Source: Rodentibacter myodis (lineage in GTDB: Bacteria; Pseudomonadota; Gammaproteobacteria; Enterobacterales; Pasteurellaceae). Taken from it: a stretch of DNA of 64,000 nucleotides. Below the pieces are notes generated by a model that saw nothing but the letters and a program-made list of their open reading frames with translations, searched no databases and was not told the DNA's origin. The stretch lies in the NCBI RefSeq assembly GCF_001999305.1, contig NZ_MLHQ01000010.1, positions 62,001-126,000 of the forward strand, in the 5' to 3' direction. Position numbers and translations under genes: made by a program. Below, in pieces: positions 42,108-50,141 of this stretch; the stretch's first letter is position 1, and every line of letters begins with the position of its first letter.

Positions 42108-42135
42108 TTTACATCAAAAAATTTTGAATTATACT
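42108..42135 (+). promoter_or_regulatory. tRNA-Ser promoter
   Basis: -35 TTTACA (42108-42113) and -10 TATACT (42130-42135) with a 16-bp spacer, 16 nt before the tRNA. The stop codon of the opposite-strand integrase (42129-42131) falls inside the -10 region. Confidence 0.75.
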
Positions 42136-43367
42136 AAGCCCCGTTTTCTTCGGAGGAATGGTCGAGTGGTTGAAGGCACCGGTCTTGAAAACCGGCGAGG
42201 GTTTACGCCCTCCGTGAGTTCGAATCTCACTTCCTCCGCCATTAATTCTTTAGAAGTCGTAAATTTATCCTTTAAAATCAGTAACTTACGGCTTTTTTTG
42301 TTTTCTGTTATTTCCTCTATTATTTCATTTGTTGCTGTCAATTTTGACGTATCTAAAACCTTGTTTGACGTAAAATTGACGTGGTTTGCATACTGTAAAA
42401 GATGATCTGCATTTAAGTGGGCATACTTCTGAACCATTTCTATGGTTTCCCATCCGCCTAAATCTTTGAGGGTCATCAGCGGTGTGCCGGCTTGAACGTG
42501 CCAACTTGCCCAAGTGTGGCGTAAGTCGTGAAAGCGGAAATCCGTGATATTCGCCCTTTCCAATGCCCTTTTAAAATCCTCACGATCAATCTCGGTGATC
42601 AACTTCCCTTTTCCTCGATGAAACACATAGTTCGAGATTTTTTGCGTTTCTTTTTGCCGTAAGAATAAAATCATTTCTTGATTTAAGATCAAGGCTCTTG
42701 CTCTACCTGATTTTGCAATATCGCTTGTGACGATAGCAATCTGCCAAGAAAAGTCGATTTTATCCCAAGTCAGGGTCAGGATTTCTGTCATTCTCGCACC
42801 GGTGGACAACGCAAAACGACAAACCTCTTTCATCCAAGCGAGGTTTAGCGAATTGATTAAACGATTGGCTTCGTCTTTCGTGATCCAACGCACCCGCTTT
42901 TTCGGCTCGGGATTTTTCTCGACATAAGGCACGGAATCAATCCACCCGGCTTGCCGGGCGAGATTTAACGCTCGAATGATAGAAGTGCGGTAGCGGTTTT
43001 GAGTAGATGGCGACAACGATTCGCCTGTCTTTTTATGGGTGGGCAGATTATTTAAAATCACTTCGGTTGTTAAAGAACTAAGCAGATAGCCTGCTAAGGC
43101 TTCTTTCCAGTACATTGTATGCCTGATTTTTGTTTCTTTATCTTTCTGATCTTCGGCTCGCTTAAGAAAAAGCAACAAGGCATCTTCAATGGTTTTTTGT
43201 GGCTTTTTATCTAACTTGTCAATTTGCCACGCTTCGTGTTTTAACTTGTCGTGGAGTTCTTGCGCAAGTCTGCGGTCATTTGTTTTAGCTGAGCATCTAA
43301 TTCTTTTGCCGCTCGGTGTGGTAAAATCGATTTGCCACACGCCACTTTTATTTTTTCTGATCGACAT
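42129..43367 (-). CDS. int: Tyrosine-recombinase phage integrase, C-terminus encoded in tRNA antisense
   Basis: Site-specific recombinase of 412 residues. N-terminal arm-binding domain (MSIRKNKSGVWQIDFTTPSGKRI), core-binding SAM-like domain (about 60-150) and catalytic domain with R192 (STGARMTEIL), H280 and R283 (FHDLRHTW) and nucleophile Y315 (MVQKYAHL). Residues 376-412 are read from the antisense of tRNA-Ser and the host DNA beyond it, and the stop lies in the tRNA promoter. The phage-encoded C-terminus in the excised circle must therefore differ. Start at 43367 precedes an inverted repeat at 43430-43476. Confidence 0.93.
   Translation of the reverse strand: MSIRKNKSGVWQIDFTTPSGKRIRCSAKTNDRRLAQELHDKLKHEAWQIDKLDKKPQKTIEDALLLFLKRAEDQKDKETKIRHTMYWKEALAGYLLSSLTTEVILNNLPTHKKTGESLSPSTQNRYRTSIIRALNLARQAGWIDSVPYVEKNPEPKKRVRWITKDEANRLINSLNLAWMKEVCRFALSTGARMTEILTLTWDKIDFSWQIAIVTSDIAKSGRARALILNQEMILFLRQKETQKISNYVFHRGKGKLITEIDREDFKRALERANITDFRFHDLRHTWASWHVQAGTPLMTLKDLGGWETIEMVQKYAHLNADHLLQYANHVNFTSNKVLDTSKLTATNEIIEEITENKKSRKLLILKDKFTTSKELMAEEVRFELTEGVNPRRFSRPVPSTTRPFLRRKRGLV
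42152..42241 (+). tRNA. tRNA-Ser (anticodon UGA), prophage attachment gene
   Basis: A 90-nt class II tRNA with encoded CCA. Acceptor GGAGGAA/TTCCTCC; anticodon stem CCGGT/ACCGG with loop CTTGAAA gives anticodon TGA; long variable arm; T-loop GTTCGAATC. It abuts the prophage integrase, so its 3' part is the likely attL core. Confidence 0.97.
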
Positions 43368-43429
43368 TTTTTATTCTCCAGAGATACAAAATCGCCGACC
43401 TGATATAAAATCGCAAATTTTTTTGCATA

Positions 43430-43476
43430 AAGTAGAACTATATTTTGCACAGCTCAAATTAAACTATTATGCAAAA
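43430..43476. promoter_or_regulatory. Inverted repeat in the integrase upstream region
   Basis: TTTTGCATAA at 43430-43439 faces TTATGCAAAA at 43467-43476, 63 nt before the integrase start. Candidate operator for an excisionase or repressor, or part of the attachment-site arm region. Confidence 0.4.
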
Positions 43477-43492
43477 TAAATTACGATTTGAT

Positions 43493-43530
43493 AAAAACGC
43501 CCTTTAAATCATCATTAAAGGGCGTTTAAA
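43493..43530 (-). terminator. Terminator after the methyltransferase gene
   Basis: AAACGCCCTTTAA / TTAAAGGGCGTTT perfect stem, 7-nt loop, T-rich on the minus strand. It separates the late (dam) transcript from int. Confidence 0.85.
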
Positions 43531-43539
43531 TTTTAAAGA

Positions 43540-44385
43540 CTAAAACTTATAAACCAAATTGTCCTCATACTTTCCAATGTAGCTCGCACTTGTCTGTAAC
43601 GTTATCCGTTCATAACTTTCAAATTCCTGCCAGTTTTGCCATTTATCCTCAATCATTGCGTCAATAAAGCGGATAAACTCGCTTTTAGTCGAGCTAAAAA
43701 AGATGTACGGCGGGCGGGTTAAATGTATCAACCGCAAGAAATCAATCAAATCAAAGTAAGTCGCTTGTTTATAGCTTTCTTGCTTTGTACATAAATATGG
43801 TGGATCTAACACAAAAAGTGCCTTCGGGTTATCTGTAAACTTCGGTAAGAGCGTGTGAAAAGACTCCCGAATAATTTCAACCCCATCTAAATAGCCCTCT
43901 GCACTTGGATAGTCAGATTGTCGGATACAATGCCAAAAATCGTATTGGAATAAATCATCAAGCGTTGCCACTTGCTGACCGCTAAAAAGCAACCAACTCG
44001 CCAAGCAATTTAAGTCTTTATACCCTTCAAAATTTTGAATGATTTTGATGAGTTCTGCCTTCAATTCCTTCTGCATACGTTTGTTTTTTGGCATAGCGTT
44101 ACCGATTGCGGCATAAAGTTGAGTGCGTAATGCGTCAGTGTCATCAATATGCGCTAATCGCTCGGCGTAGCCGTCAAAGTCATTGTAAATCACTCTCACC
44201 TTGGGTTTGATATGTTTTGCCGTGTGACTTAATAAACCCGAACCGCCAAAGGTATCAATAATAGTCCAGTCTTCGCCGTCACCGAGAATATTTTCATTTA
44301 GGACTTGTTCAAAATGCTTTAAAAACATCCGTTTTTGACCGACGAACGGGAGCGGGGCTTGTTTGAAGATTTTTTGATTTGCCAT
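43540..44385 (-). CDS. Phage D12-class DNA adenine N6-methyltransferase at the mom position
   Basis: 281 residues. N-terminal PLPFVGQKRMFLKHF and SAM motif I IIDTFGGSGLLSHTA (about 42-56), and the catalytic LDPPYLC with DPPY at 194-197. It occupies the place of Mu mom, downstream of a com-like gene. Mu-like prophages of Haemophilus and Neisseria are known to carry non-specific adenine methyltransferases (Hin1523, Nma1821, Hia5) here, and this gene is probably of that group, although I cannot align them. Its likely job is protecting phage DNA from restriction. The start codon lies in a hairpin (44380-44402). Confidence 0.88.
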   Translation of the reverse strand: MANQKIFKQAPLPFVGQKRMFLKHFEQVLNENILGDGEDWTIIDTFGGSGLLSHTAKHIKPKVRVIYNDFDGYAERLAHIDDTDALRTQLYAAIGNAMPKNKRMQKELKAELIKIIQNFEGYKDLNCLASWLLFSGQQVATLDDLFQYDFWHCIRQSDYPSAEGYLDGVEIIRESFHTLLPKFTDNPKALFVLDPPYLCTKQESYKQATYFDLIDFLRLIHLTRPPYIFFSSTKSEFIRFIDAMIEDKWQNWQEFESYERITLQTSASYIGKYEDNLVYKF

Positions 44386-44402
44386 AGTTTTATCCTATGG
44401 CA
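44380..44402 (-). promoter_or_regulatory. Translation-inhibiting hairpin over the methyltransferase start
   Basis: On the coding strand TGCCATAG-GATAAAA-CTATGGCA forms a perfect 8-bp stem. The ATG (44385-44383) lies inside the 3' arm, and the AGGATA Shine-Dalgarno is split between the 5' arm and the loop. A second stem GCAC/GTGC lies just upstream (44408-44426). Mu Com relieves exactly such a start-codon hairpin on mom mRNA. Confidence 0.75.
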
Positions 44403-44443
44403 TTCCGGCACTCTTGGACTTGGTGCTCCGATACTCAAATTTG

Positions 44444-44575
44444 TTAAAATTGATTTAAGGTTTTACAACGCATGCATTTAATTTCTAAGCGTTGTACATT
44501 TTCTGCACGTGCCAGTAATTTTTTACAGCACTTGCAACGAATTTCTTTCATTTTTTGCATATCAGCATTTTCCAT
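44444..44575 (-). CDS. com: Com-like zinc-finger translational activator
   Basis: A short gene, 43 residues from the ATG at 44575. It may start at internal ATGs 44560 or 44551; the latter gives MKEIRCKCCKKLL, which lines up with the Mu Com start MKSIRCKNCNKLL. C14/C17 and C34/C37 form two C-x2-C knuckles, the Com zinc-binding pattern. In Mu, Com binds mom mRNA and opens a hairpin that hides the start codon. Here it lies 58 nt upstream of the methyltransferase, whose start is in such a hairpin. No strong RBS is seen for the longest start. Confidence 0.82.
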   Translation of the reverse strand: MENADMQKMKEIRCKCCKKLLARAENVQRLEIKCMRCKTLNQF

Positions 44576-44693
44576 TTGAAATGGTTTTGTTAAAATCCGC
44601 ACGCCCTGCAGGGTAGGCGGCAGATGGCTATATGCAAGTTAGGTTTGCGTAGCTGGCACAGTGGGTGTGGTCGCACTTACTGTGTCGCCGTCT
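44576..44693 (-). other. Promoter-like gap upstream of com
   Basis: 118 nt without a gene. It holds a perfect palindrome CCCTGCAGGG at 44604-44613, and a weak -10-like ATTTTAAC nearer to com on the minus strand. It is where Mu carries the C-activated mom promoter; no clear C-protein site is recognised. Confidence 0.35.
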
Positions 44694-45167
44694 TCACTTT
44701 TTAAAGATAATCGCTAAGTCATTCGGGCTAAACCTCCATCCATTGTCGCTGTTTTTAATAACGTTGAAACACCACTCACTGCAAAAATATTTTGAGCATT
44801 TTTGTTTGATACCACACACAATCCCCAACACGCCCCACCAATCGTATTTTGCGCCCGAAGTGCGGTTAAAATACGCTTTGATTTGGGCTTCTGTCACACT
44901 TTTCAGCGGGATTAAATCCCACTTTGAACTATCGGCAACGTTGATTTGTTTGCAACGCACACCGCCGTCCCGTGGGCTTGATGAATAGCAGTCATAATAA
45001 ATATTCGGTTGGCAACGGTCGCCGTGGCTAAATTGCTGTTGCTCAATCGCGATTTCACAATGACTGTATTTGCCTTTGGTAAAGAGGCAAATAATATTAT
45101 CTTGCAAGCGTTCAACGCGGTTTTTGGCTTTGCCTTTGTAGAGTGCCAAGTAGATTTTAGTTTGCAT
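44694..45167 (-). CDS. Permuted NlpC/P60-like (YaeF/YiiX/LRAT-type) thiol enzyme
   Basis: 157 residues from the ATG at 45167 (RBS AAGGAATC); the longer frame to 45269 lies inside the previous gene. His36 in GKYSHCEIAI precedes Cys129 in KYFCSEWCF, the His-then-Cys order of the permuted NlpC/P60 papain-like group, whose members hydrolyse or transfer acyl or amide bonds. It overlaps the tail fibre assembly gene by 11 nt and precedes com. It could act on cell-wall or lipid substrates during lysis or entry; the function is inferred from the fold only. Confidence 0.65.
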   Translation of the reverse strand: MQTKIYLALYKGKAKNRVERLQDNIICLFTKGKYSHCEIAIEQQQFSHGDRCQPNIYYDCYSSSPRDGGVRCKQINVADSSKWDLIPLKSVTEAQIKAYFNRTSGAKYDWWGVLGIVCGIKQKCSKYFCSEWCFNVIKNSDNGWRFSPNDLAIIFKK

Positions 45168-45720
45168 TGAGTGATTCCTTATAAGTTTTGCTCCAGCCAA
45201 TAGACCAATCATAGTCTTTCGGATCTTCGGCTTGTTCCAACAAAATTTTGTGCATATAGGCATTTTCAAACATCTGTTCTTTGAGGGTTTTCACCGCGTC
45301 CCACACGGCTTTAAATTCCTCATAATTGATTGTTTTAGCGGTGTTGTCGGCACAGATAAGTGTGTAAGTATTGTCCTTGCCGTTTAAATCAAAATCGGCT
45401 TTGATTTCAACCAGTGTTGCACGCCCTTTTTCATCGCTATCAACCCATTTATCAATCAACGGCACATAAGCTCCGCCATCCACACATTCGTCCCGTTTTG
45501 CGTTGATTTTTGTGCGGATTTCGGCGCGTTGAATTTCAATTGACACTTGCGGCGGGTCGGCTAAGACGGGGTGTCCGTTTTTGTCGGTCACAATCCGCTT
45601 GCCGTTTGCTTGCCCTTCTAATAATTCAACATATTTTTCTTCACTGATTTCAACCGCACTTTCCGGCACAAACCCGCCGTAGGCATTATTGTAAAAGCCG
45701 TCTTTGTAATAAATTGCCAT
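45157..45720 (-). CDS. Tail fibre assembly protein (DUF4376 domain)
   Basis: 187 residues from MAIYYKDGFYNNAYG, starting at 45720, where TAATG overlaps the tail fibre stop by one base; the frame extends 28 codons upstream inside the fibre gene. The C-terminal two thirds (AEIRTKINAKRDECVDGGAYVP, FDLNGKDNTYTLICADN) match the DUF4376 pattern found in fibre assembly proteins of Mu-like phages. Position equals Mu gp50 (U). Likely chaperone for the preceding fibre. Confidence 0.82.
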   Translation of the reverse strand: MAIYYKDGFYNNAYGGFVPESAVEISEEKYVELLEGQANGKRIVTDKNGHPVLADPPQVSIEIQRAEIRTKINAKRDECVDGGAYVPLIDKWVDSDEKGRATLVEIKADFDLNGKDNTYTLICADNTAKTINYEEFKAVWDAVKTLKEQMFENAYMHKILLEQAEDPKDYDWSIGWSKTYKESLNAN

Positions 45721-47450
45721 TATTTCCATCTCCCGATTGCGAAAAATTGAATGCGCACCGCACCTTGGTTTACACTGCCGTGTTCGTACAAGTAGTAGTA
45801 ACAAGCCGATTTATTTGATTTTGAAAGGACGTTAATGCCGGCATCGTGGTCATCATTCACCGATGTGGTCACTTTTGTTAAAATCAGGGGCGTTTCAACA
45901 AAGGCTTGCGCCCAATTAAAGGATTTTTCTTTCCAATCGGCTAGGTCATTTTGACTAATGACATAGGTTTGTATTATCGTGCCGTCAGGGTGGCGACGTA
46001 CTTCAAAATTGCCTATTTTTTGATAAGTAAAATCCCTGTCCGTCAGCAGTTTTTCGTTAGTCCAACTGTTACCCGATAAATCATCATTGGTGCGGATGTA
46101 ATGATTGTTTGTTCCCCCCGAAATAATTTGGGTTTTCTGATTGCCTTGGTCGGCAATCTGAATACCCACCCAGTCTGCCCCCGTAGGCAATCCCAATCCG
46201 TTTAATGAATTGTCCCCAAAACTTAAAAAGCGTGTACCGGTGATGTTATTAAGGCTTATATCGCTATTTGCCCAATTTGTTAGTGTAAAGACAGGGTTGG
46301 TAAAATCTTCCTGCAATGCCACTGTGCCGTTTTTTTCCGGTGTGTAGATGACATAGTGGTTGCTTCCTGATTGTTTGTTACGGCGAATAAAAGCAAAACG
46401 ATTTCCGTTGCTTTCCATCAACATTTGGTCATTATTGCTTGGTCTATCAATCCGCAAGCCGCCATAATTTCCGGCAGTTGCGTCAATATAAGCACGGTTT
46501 GAATAATGGATGCCACCAAGTTCGGAATTGTCAATTTTTAGTTCCAGTCCATTTCTAGTAGGATTCCATCTTAATTGAATGTTGTTATTGCTACTTAACC
46601 CACGGATATAGCCATTGCCCCCTTTAAAATCATTAATCGTATTGAGTGCCGTTGTGCCTCTGTCGTAGGCAAGTTTTGCCGCACGGCTGGTCGCTACGGT
46701 TTCCGTTGAGCTGCTATCCACCGCATTGCTTTTTTTATTATTAGGGATGTAATTGGCAAAATTAGCGGTATTCTGGTTTGAAATTGACCGCACTTTGGCA
46801 AGTTCGGCATTGACCCAACTTTGATATGCTACAACCTCACCATCATTCCTGATATGCGGGAAAGCAAGATAAACTTGTGAACCGCTATTTGGTATCCATT
46901 TCATATTGAATCGGCGGTTGTTAGCGGTATGACTATCAGGATGCACTTCTAAATGCCACACGCCTTGTTTGGCACCGAATTTGTAAGCAGCCCACTCACC
47001 GTTTACGCTTTCTGCTTTCAACACACCGTAAATTGACTGATTGCCGTTTTTCTTGAGTGTCGCCTCATCAACTTGGTTGGCTTTGTCTAGTGCATCTACA
47101 GCTTTATCGTATGCAGCTTTCACCGCCTTTGACGTAGCCGCTTCCGTTTCCGAATTACTGTTTGTTGAAGAGCTTAATTGCACTTCACCTTTTTGTTTTG
47201 TACCGGCAGTTCTACGATTATTTTCAATAATTTTCACAATCGCGTCATATAATTGCTTTGTTGAATCATCTTTCGGTTTAAATCCCGCTTTTTGCAATAC
47301 ATAATGGGCTTCGGTTTGTATATCACGCAATCGGTCTTGCACATCGTTAAGCCACGTTTCGGTTACACGTGTGCCTTGTTCACCGGTTGCCGGATTGCCG
47401 TTGTGAAATAATCCGTCTTTCGTATCAATTTTCGGCAATAGATTTTTCAT
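45720..47450 (-). CDS. Phage tail fibre protein (Mu gp49/S position)
   Basis: 576 residues. The N-terminal virion-attachment part (LPKIDTKDGLFHNGNPATGEQGTRV) is followed by collagen-free fibre repeats of the phage_fiber_2 type (GEVQLSSSTNSNSETEAATS and DSSSTETVATSRAAKLAYDR), a long beta-rich shaft, and a C-terminal domain ending FFAIGRWK. It determines receptor binding and so host range. Only one fibre/assembly pair is seen, and no invertase (gin) or inverted second fibre set is present to its left. Confidence 0.88.
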   Translation of the reverse strand: MKNLLPKIDTKDGLFHNGNPATGEQGTRVTETWLNDVQDRLRDIQTEAHYVLQKAGFKPKDDSTKQLYDAIVKIIENNRRTAGTKQKGEVQLSSSTNSNSETEAATSKAVKAAYDKAVDALDKANQVDEATLKKNGNQSIYGVLKAESVNGEWAAYKFGAKQGVWHLEVHPDSHTANNRRFNMKWIPNSGSQVYLAFPHIRNDGEVVAYQSWVNAELAKVRSISNQNTANFANYIPNNKKSNAVDSSSTETVATSRAAKLAYDRGTTALNTINDFKGGNGYIRGLSSNNNIQLRWNPTRNGLELKIDNSELGGIHYSNRAYIDATAGNYGGLRIDRPSNNDQMLMESNGNRFAFIRRNKQSGSNHYVIYTPEKNGTVALQEDFTNPVFTLTNWANSDISLNNITGTRFLSFGDNSLNGLGLPTGADWVGIQIADQGNQKTQIISGGTNNHYIRTNDDLSGNSWTNEKLLTDRDFTYQKIGNFEVRRHPDGTIIQTYVISQNDLADWKEKSFNWAQAFVETPLILTKVTTSVNDDHDAGINVLSKSNKSACYYYLYEHGSVNQGAVRIQFFAIGRWK

Positions 47451-47453
47451 AAA

Positions 47454-48047
47454 TTAAGATCTCGTTTGATAAGCAAAATAACAGTAGGTATGTGCCGGTT
47501 TTAAATCTTTAAAAAACTCTTCGATAATCGGGTCGCCAAATTCCACAAGGTGATCGCCGGCGAAAGATTGTCCCGCCCGAAAATACACGATGTTGTCATC
47601 CCCATTTAGCACATCAACCCGCCACATAAAAATCAGGTTTTCTTGGGCTTCATCCCGAAATTGCTCCAAGTCACCGGGATTGGGTAAATCATTGGCAAAG
47701 GGCGAAAATTCTTTGATGTCAATCTGATAACCAATGCTTTCGGCAATGCGTTTAAAATAAGGGATTGACAAGCCACCCACTGCATTTAATTGGGCAATCA
47801 CCCGTTTTACCCGAGCTTGATAATTTTTCGATAAATCGGTTTTAATGCCACATAATCGTTCCCAGTCGGCGAGCATCGTATTTGACATAGTCGGCTCAAT
47901 CACATTGAGCATTTCAACCGCACTTTGTTGCACACGGTCAAACGCATTGCCGTCTATTTCACATTGCGCTAAAAACCGCTCCCCGTTGATGTTGTAAGAT
48001 ACCGGCGGATAAAGCCGCGAAAGCACTTTTTTATGTTCAATTTGCAT
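47454..48047 (-). CDS. Mu gp48-like baseplate/tail protein (DUF2313, YmfQ)
   Basis: 197 residues from MQIEHKKVLSRLYPPVSY at 48047 (TAATG overlap with gp47; the frame extends 14 codons upstream inside gp47). DUF2313 pattern with LADWERLCGI and an acidic C-terminal half. In Mu-type phages it connects baseplate and fibres. Three nucleotides separate it from the tail fibre gene. Confidence 0.85.
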   Translation of the reverse strand: MQIEHKKVLSRLYPPVSYNINGERFLAQCEIDGNAFDRVQQSAVEMLNVIEPTMSNTMLADWERLCGIKTDLSKNYQARVKRVIAQLNAVGGLSIPYFKRIAESIGYQIDIKEFSPFANDLPNPGDLEQFRDEAQENLIFMWRVDVLNGDDNIVYFRAGQSFAGDHLVEFGDPIIEEFFKDLKPAHTYCYFAYQTRS

Positions 48048-49111
48048 TATGTAAGCTCCGTCACCGTCACAGTGCCAAGCCGAAACCATTCGATTTTGCT
48101 TGTTACATCAGCTTTGCGATTAGCGGTTGGTGCAGTAAATTTACGGTCAACCACGCCTACCAAATTATTCACCACGGCTTCGCATTGCGACACAATTAAA
48201 TCATCGCCGGGGATAAGCGTGTTAAAATAATCGGAAAGTGCGGTCTGAATAGCTGTCCGAATTTCGGCAAGCGTCACCCCGCTGATTTTTACTTTTATCG
48301 TAAAATTGACTTTGGTCACATCCGGCTTGACTACTTTGCTTTCTCTTGCCGTAACCGGGCGCACATCATCAATATATTCTTGACAACGGCGCACCGTCTC
48401 ATCAGACGGCACGTCATTATTGGACGTAATAGCAATATCTACTGTGCCAAGTCCTCGGCGCAACGGATACACATAAGCCGCATCAACACCGTCAACAGAT
48501 AACGCCCAGGTGCGATAGTCGTAGCGATTGCCACCGGCTGGCGGTCGGCGAATAATTTCAAGCAGCCGTTCAAGCAAAGATGAATCACTTTCGGCATCCG
48601 TTGCCCCAATCACCTCATTGAGTATCACATCCGATTGCACGCCAACGGGGGCTGCCATAAAACTCGCTTTAGTTTCTGTTCGGATATTTTGATTTGCCCC
48701 GGTGGCAAGTGAGCGCACCGGCACAACGACTGAACCTTCCCGAGAAATAACCGCACTTTCACTGGTTTCATAAAAGCGATTATCATCGGTCTTAATTTGC
48801 AAACCGGCTTTAATCTCCGCACCCGGTTGTCCGGTAATCAATGCACCAAACCCACTGGCATAAGTCGCATTTCGGCGGCGAATACCGCGCAATCCGGCGT
48901 GCTTTTCAAGAAAATCCGTGTCAGCGGTATCAGGGAAAAATTGTTTGATGACCCATTTTTGATGTGCATAAATGCCTTCTGCAACGGCGGCAAGACTGCT
49001 TGCGCGCACATAATAATCACTATCTACGCTAATATCGGCTTGCGGTTCAAGGGATTGCACATCACGTAAAATGGCTTGACGAATATCTTCTAAACTCGGC
49101 ACGATAAACAT
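48047..49111 (-). CDS. Baseplate J-like protein (Mu gp47)
   Basis: 354 residues with baseplate J/gp47 features: N-terminal PSLEDIRQAILRDVQSLEPQAD, the LEKHAGLRGIRRRNATYASG wedge segment, and SSLLERLLEIIRRPPAGGNRYDYRTWA. A wedge component of the contractile-tail baseplate. Its start lies next to an 11-bp-phased TTTAAA set (49114-49152). Confidence 0.92.
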   Translation of the reverse strand: MFIVPSLEDIRQAILRDVQSLEPQADISVDSDYYVRASSLAAVAEGIYAHQKWVIKQFFPDTADTDFLEKHAGLRGIRRRNATYASGFGALITGQPGAEIKAGLQIKTDDNRFYETSESAVISREGSVVVPVRSLATGANQNIRTETKASFMAAPVGVQSDVILNEVIGATDAESDSSLLERLLEIIRRPPAGGNRYDYRTWALSVDGVDAAYVYPLRRGLGTVDIAITSNNDVPSDETVRRCQEYIDDVRPVTARESKVVKPDVTKVNFTIKVKISGVTLAEIRTAIQTALSDYFNTLIPGDDLIVSQCEAVVNNLVGVVDRKFTAPTANRKADVTSKIEWFRLGTVTVTELT

Positions 49112-49125
49112 ACTTTAAACTCCGT

Positions 49126-49527
49126 TTAAATCACTTTTACCGGGTGTTTAAACTGATAAATATCGCCCCGGTTATCACGAATGGAAATCGCTAAAATCAC
49201 CGTGCCGTTATGCGGTTGGGTATGATTGACCGTGATTTCTTCGGCACGTCCGTCATCAATTAAAGGCTGCAAGGCTTCTTCGGCGTATTGCTGTGCAATG
49301 AGTCCCACGCGTGATAAATCTTTTTCTTTTGGAATGAGATGGAGCAGAGAGCCTACACGCCCATCTGCCCACCAAGAGCCTAAAGGTGTGGTTAATCTGA
49401 TATACGCCGCATTAGCAAGCGTACTGATTTGTTTATTGGTATAGTCCCCGGTAAGCGGGCTGATCTCTCTGTCCATACGGGCAGGATAAGCGAAAAGAGA
49501 ATAAAAAAAGCGGTGAGAGAGTTCCAC
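49126..49527 (-). CDS. Baseplate wedge protein, GpW/gp25 family (Mu gp46)
   Basis: 133 residues. The middle contains LTTPLGSWWADGRVGSLLHLIPKEKDLSR and an EEALQPLIDDGRAEEITVNH segment typical of Mu gp46. Small wedge protein of the contractile tail. Fourteen nucleotides separate it from gp47. Confidence 0.88.
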   Translation of the reverse strand: MELSHRFFYSLFAYPARMDREISPLTGDYTNKQISTLANAAYIRLTTPLGSWWADGRVGSLLHLIPKEKDLSRVGLIAQQYAEEALQPLIDDGRAEEITVNHTQPHNGTVILAISIRDNRGDIYQFKHPVKVI

Positions 49528-49547
49528 ACCGCTTTTGGGTTGATATG

Positions 49548-50141
49548 TTATTGAGGACTTCCGGTCATTCCACCGCTGTCACCGCGATGAAGATGATTAA
49601 CAAGGGACTTACCGCTTGCCGTCACATCACCGTCTGTTGTAATACTGCCGCCTTGGATAGCCATACCGCCATTGCCGTTAATTTGCCCCTGTGCGGTAAA
49701 AACGTGGTCGGTCTCAACTAAAGGGCTTGAAATAGCCACTTTGGTCTCGGCTTTAATTTTCAATATATCGCAATCAATTTCAATTAATCGCCCCTGCTTT
49801 AATACAATGCTTGAGCCGCTTTCGTCATAAACTGCCACCTCGCCGCCTTGCAGATTTTTTACCCGAAACGCCCCATTTTCGGTGGCAATCACAATACCGT
49901 GGCTGGTTTGCCCACCGATTGGGATAATCACTGCCTGTGTGTTTGCCGGTGGCACAGACGTAAAACCAAAATGTTGCATCAATTCCACATCTTGCAAGGT
50001 TTCGTCCGCAAGCCCGGATACTTGCACTTTCTGGATATTGTCCGCACTTTTTACTAAATTTAATACGCCCCGAAAGGCTTGTCGAATATCATTTACTGCA
50101 TTTTGCGTTTTTTGCTGAATGGCTTGAGCTAATCTTCTCAC
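49548..50141 (-). CDS. Baseplate spike protein V (Mu gp45)
   Basis: 197 residues. An OB-type N-terminal region is followed by a beta-helical C-terminal spike and the apex motif HLHRGDSGGMTGSP, whose HxH can bind iron as in the P2/Mu spike tip. It pierces the outer membrane. It starts at 50141, overlapping gp44 by one base. Confidence 0.9.
   Translation of the reverse strand: MRRLAQAIQQKTQNAVNDIRQAFRGVLNLVKSADNIQKVQVSGLADETLQDVELMQHFGFTSVPPANTQAVIIPIGGQTSHGIVIATENGAFRVKNLQGGEVAVYDESGSSIVLKQGRLIEIDCDILKIKAETKVAISSPLVETDHVFTAQGQINGNGGMAIQGGSITTDGDVTASGKSLVNHLHRGDSGGMTGSPQ

Noticed and set aside
42152-42241. attL core defined precisely within tRNA-Ser
   Set aside because: The direct-repeat copy (attR) lies beyond base 64000, so the core limits cannot be set.
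45720-47450. Gin-type invertible tail-fibre segment
   Set aside because: Only one fibre/assembly pair is present, with no invertase gene and no inverted recombination sites found nearby.
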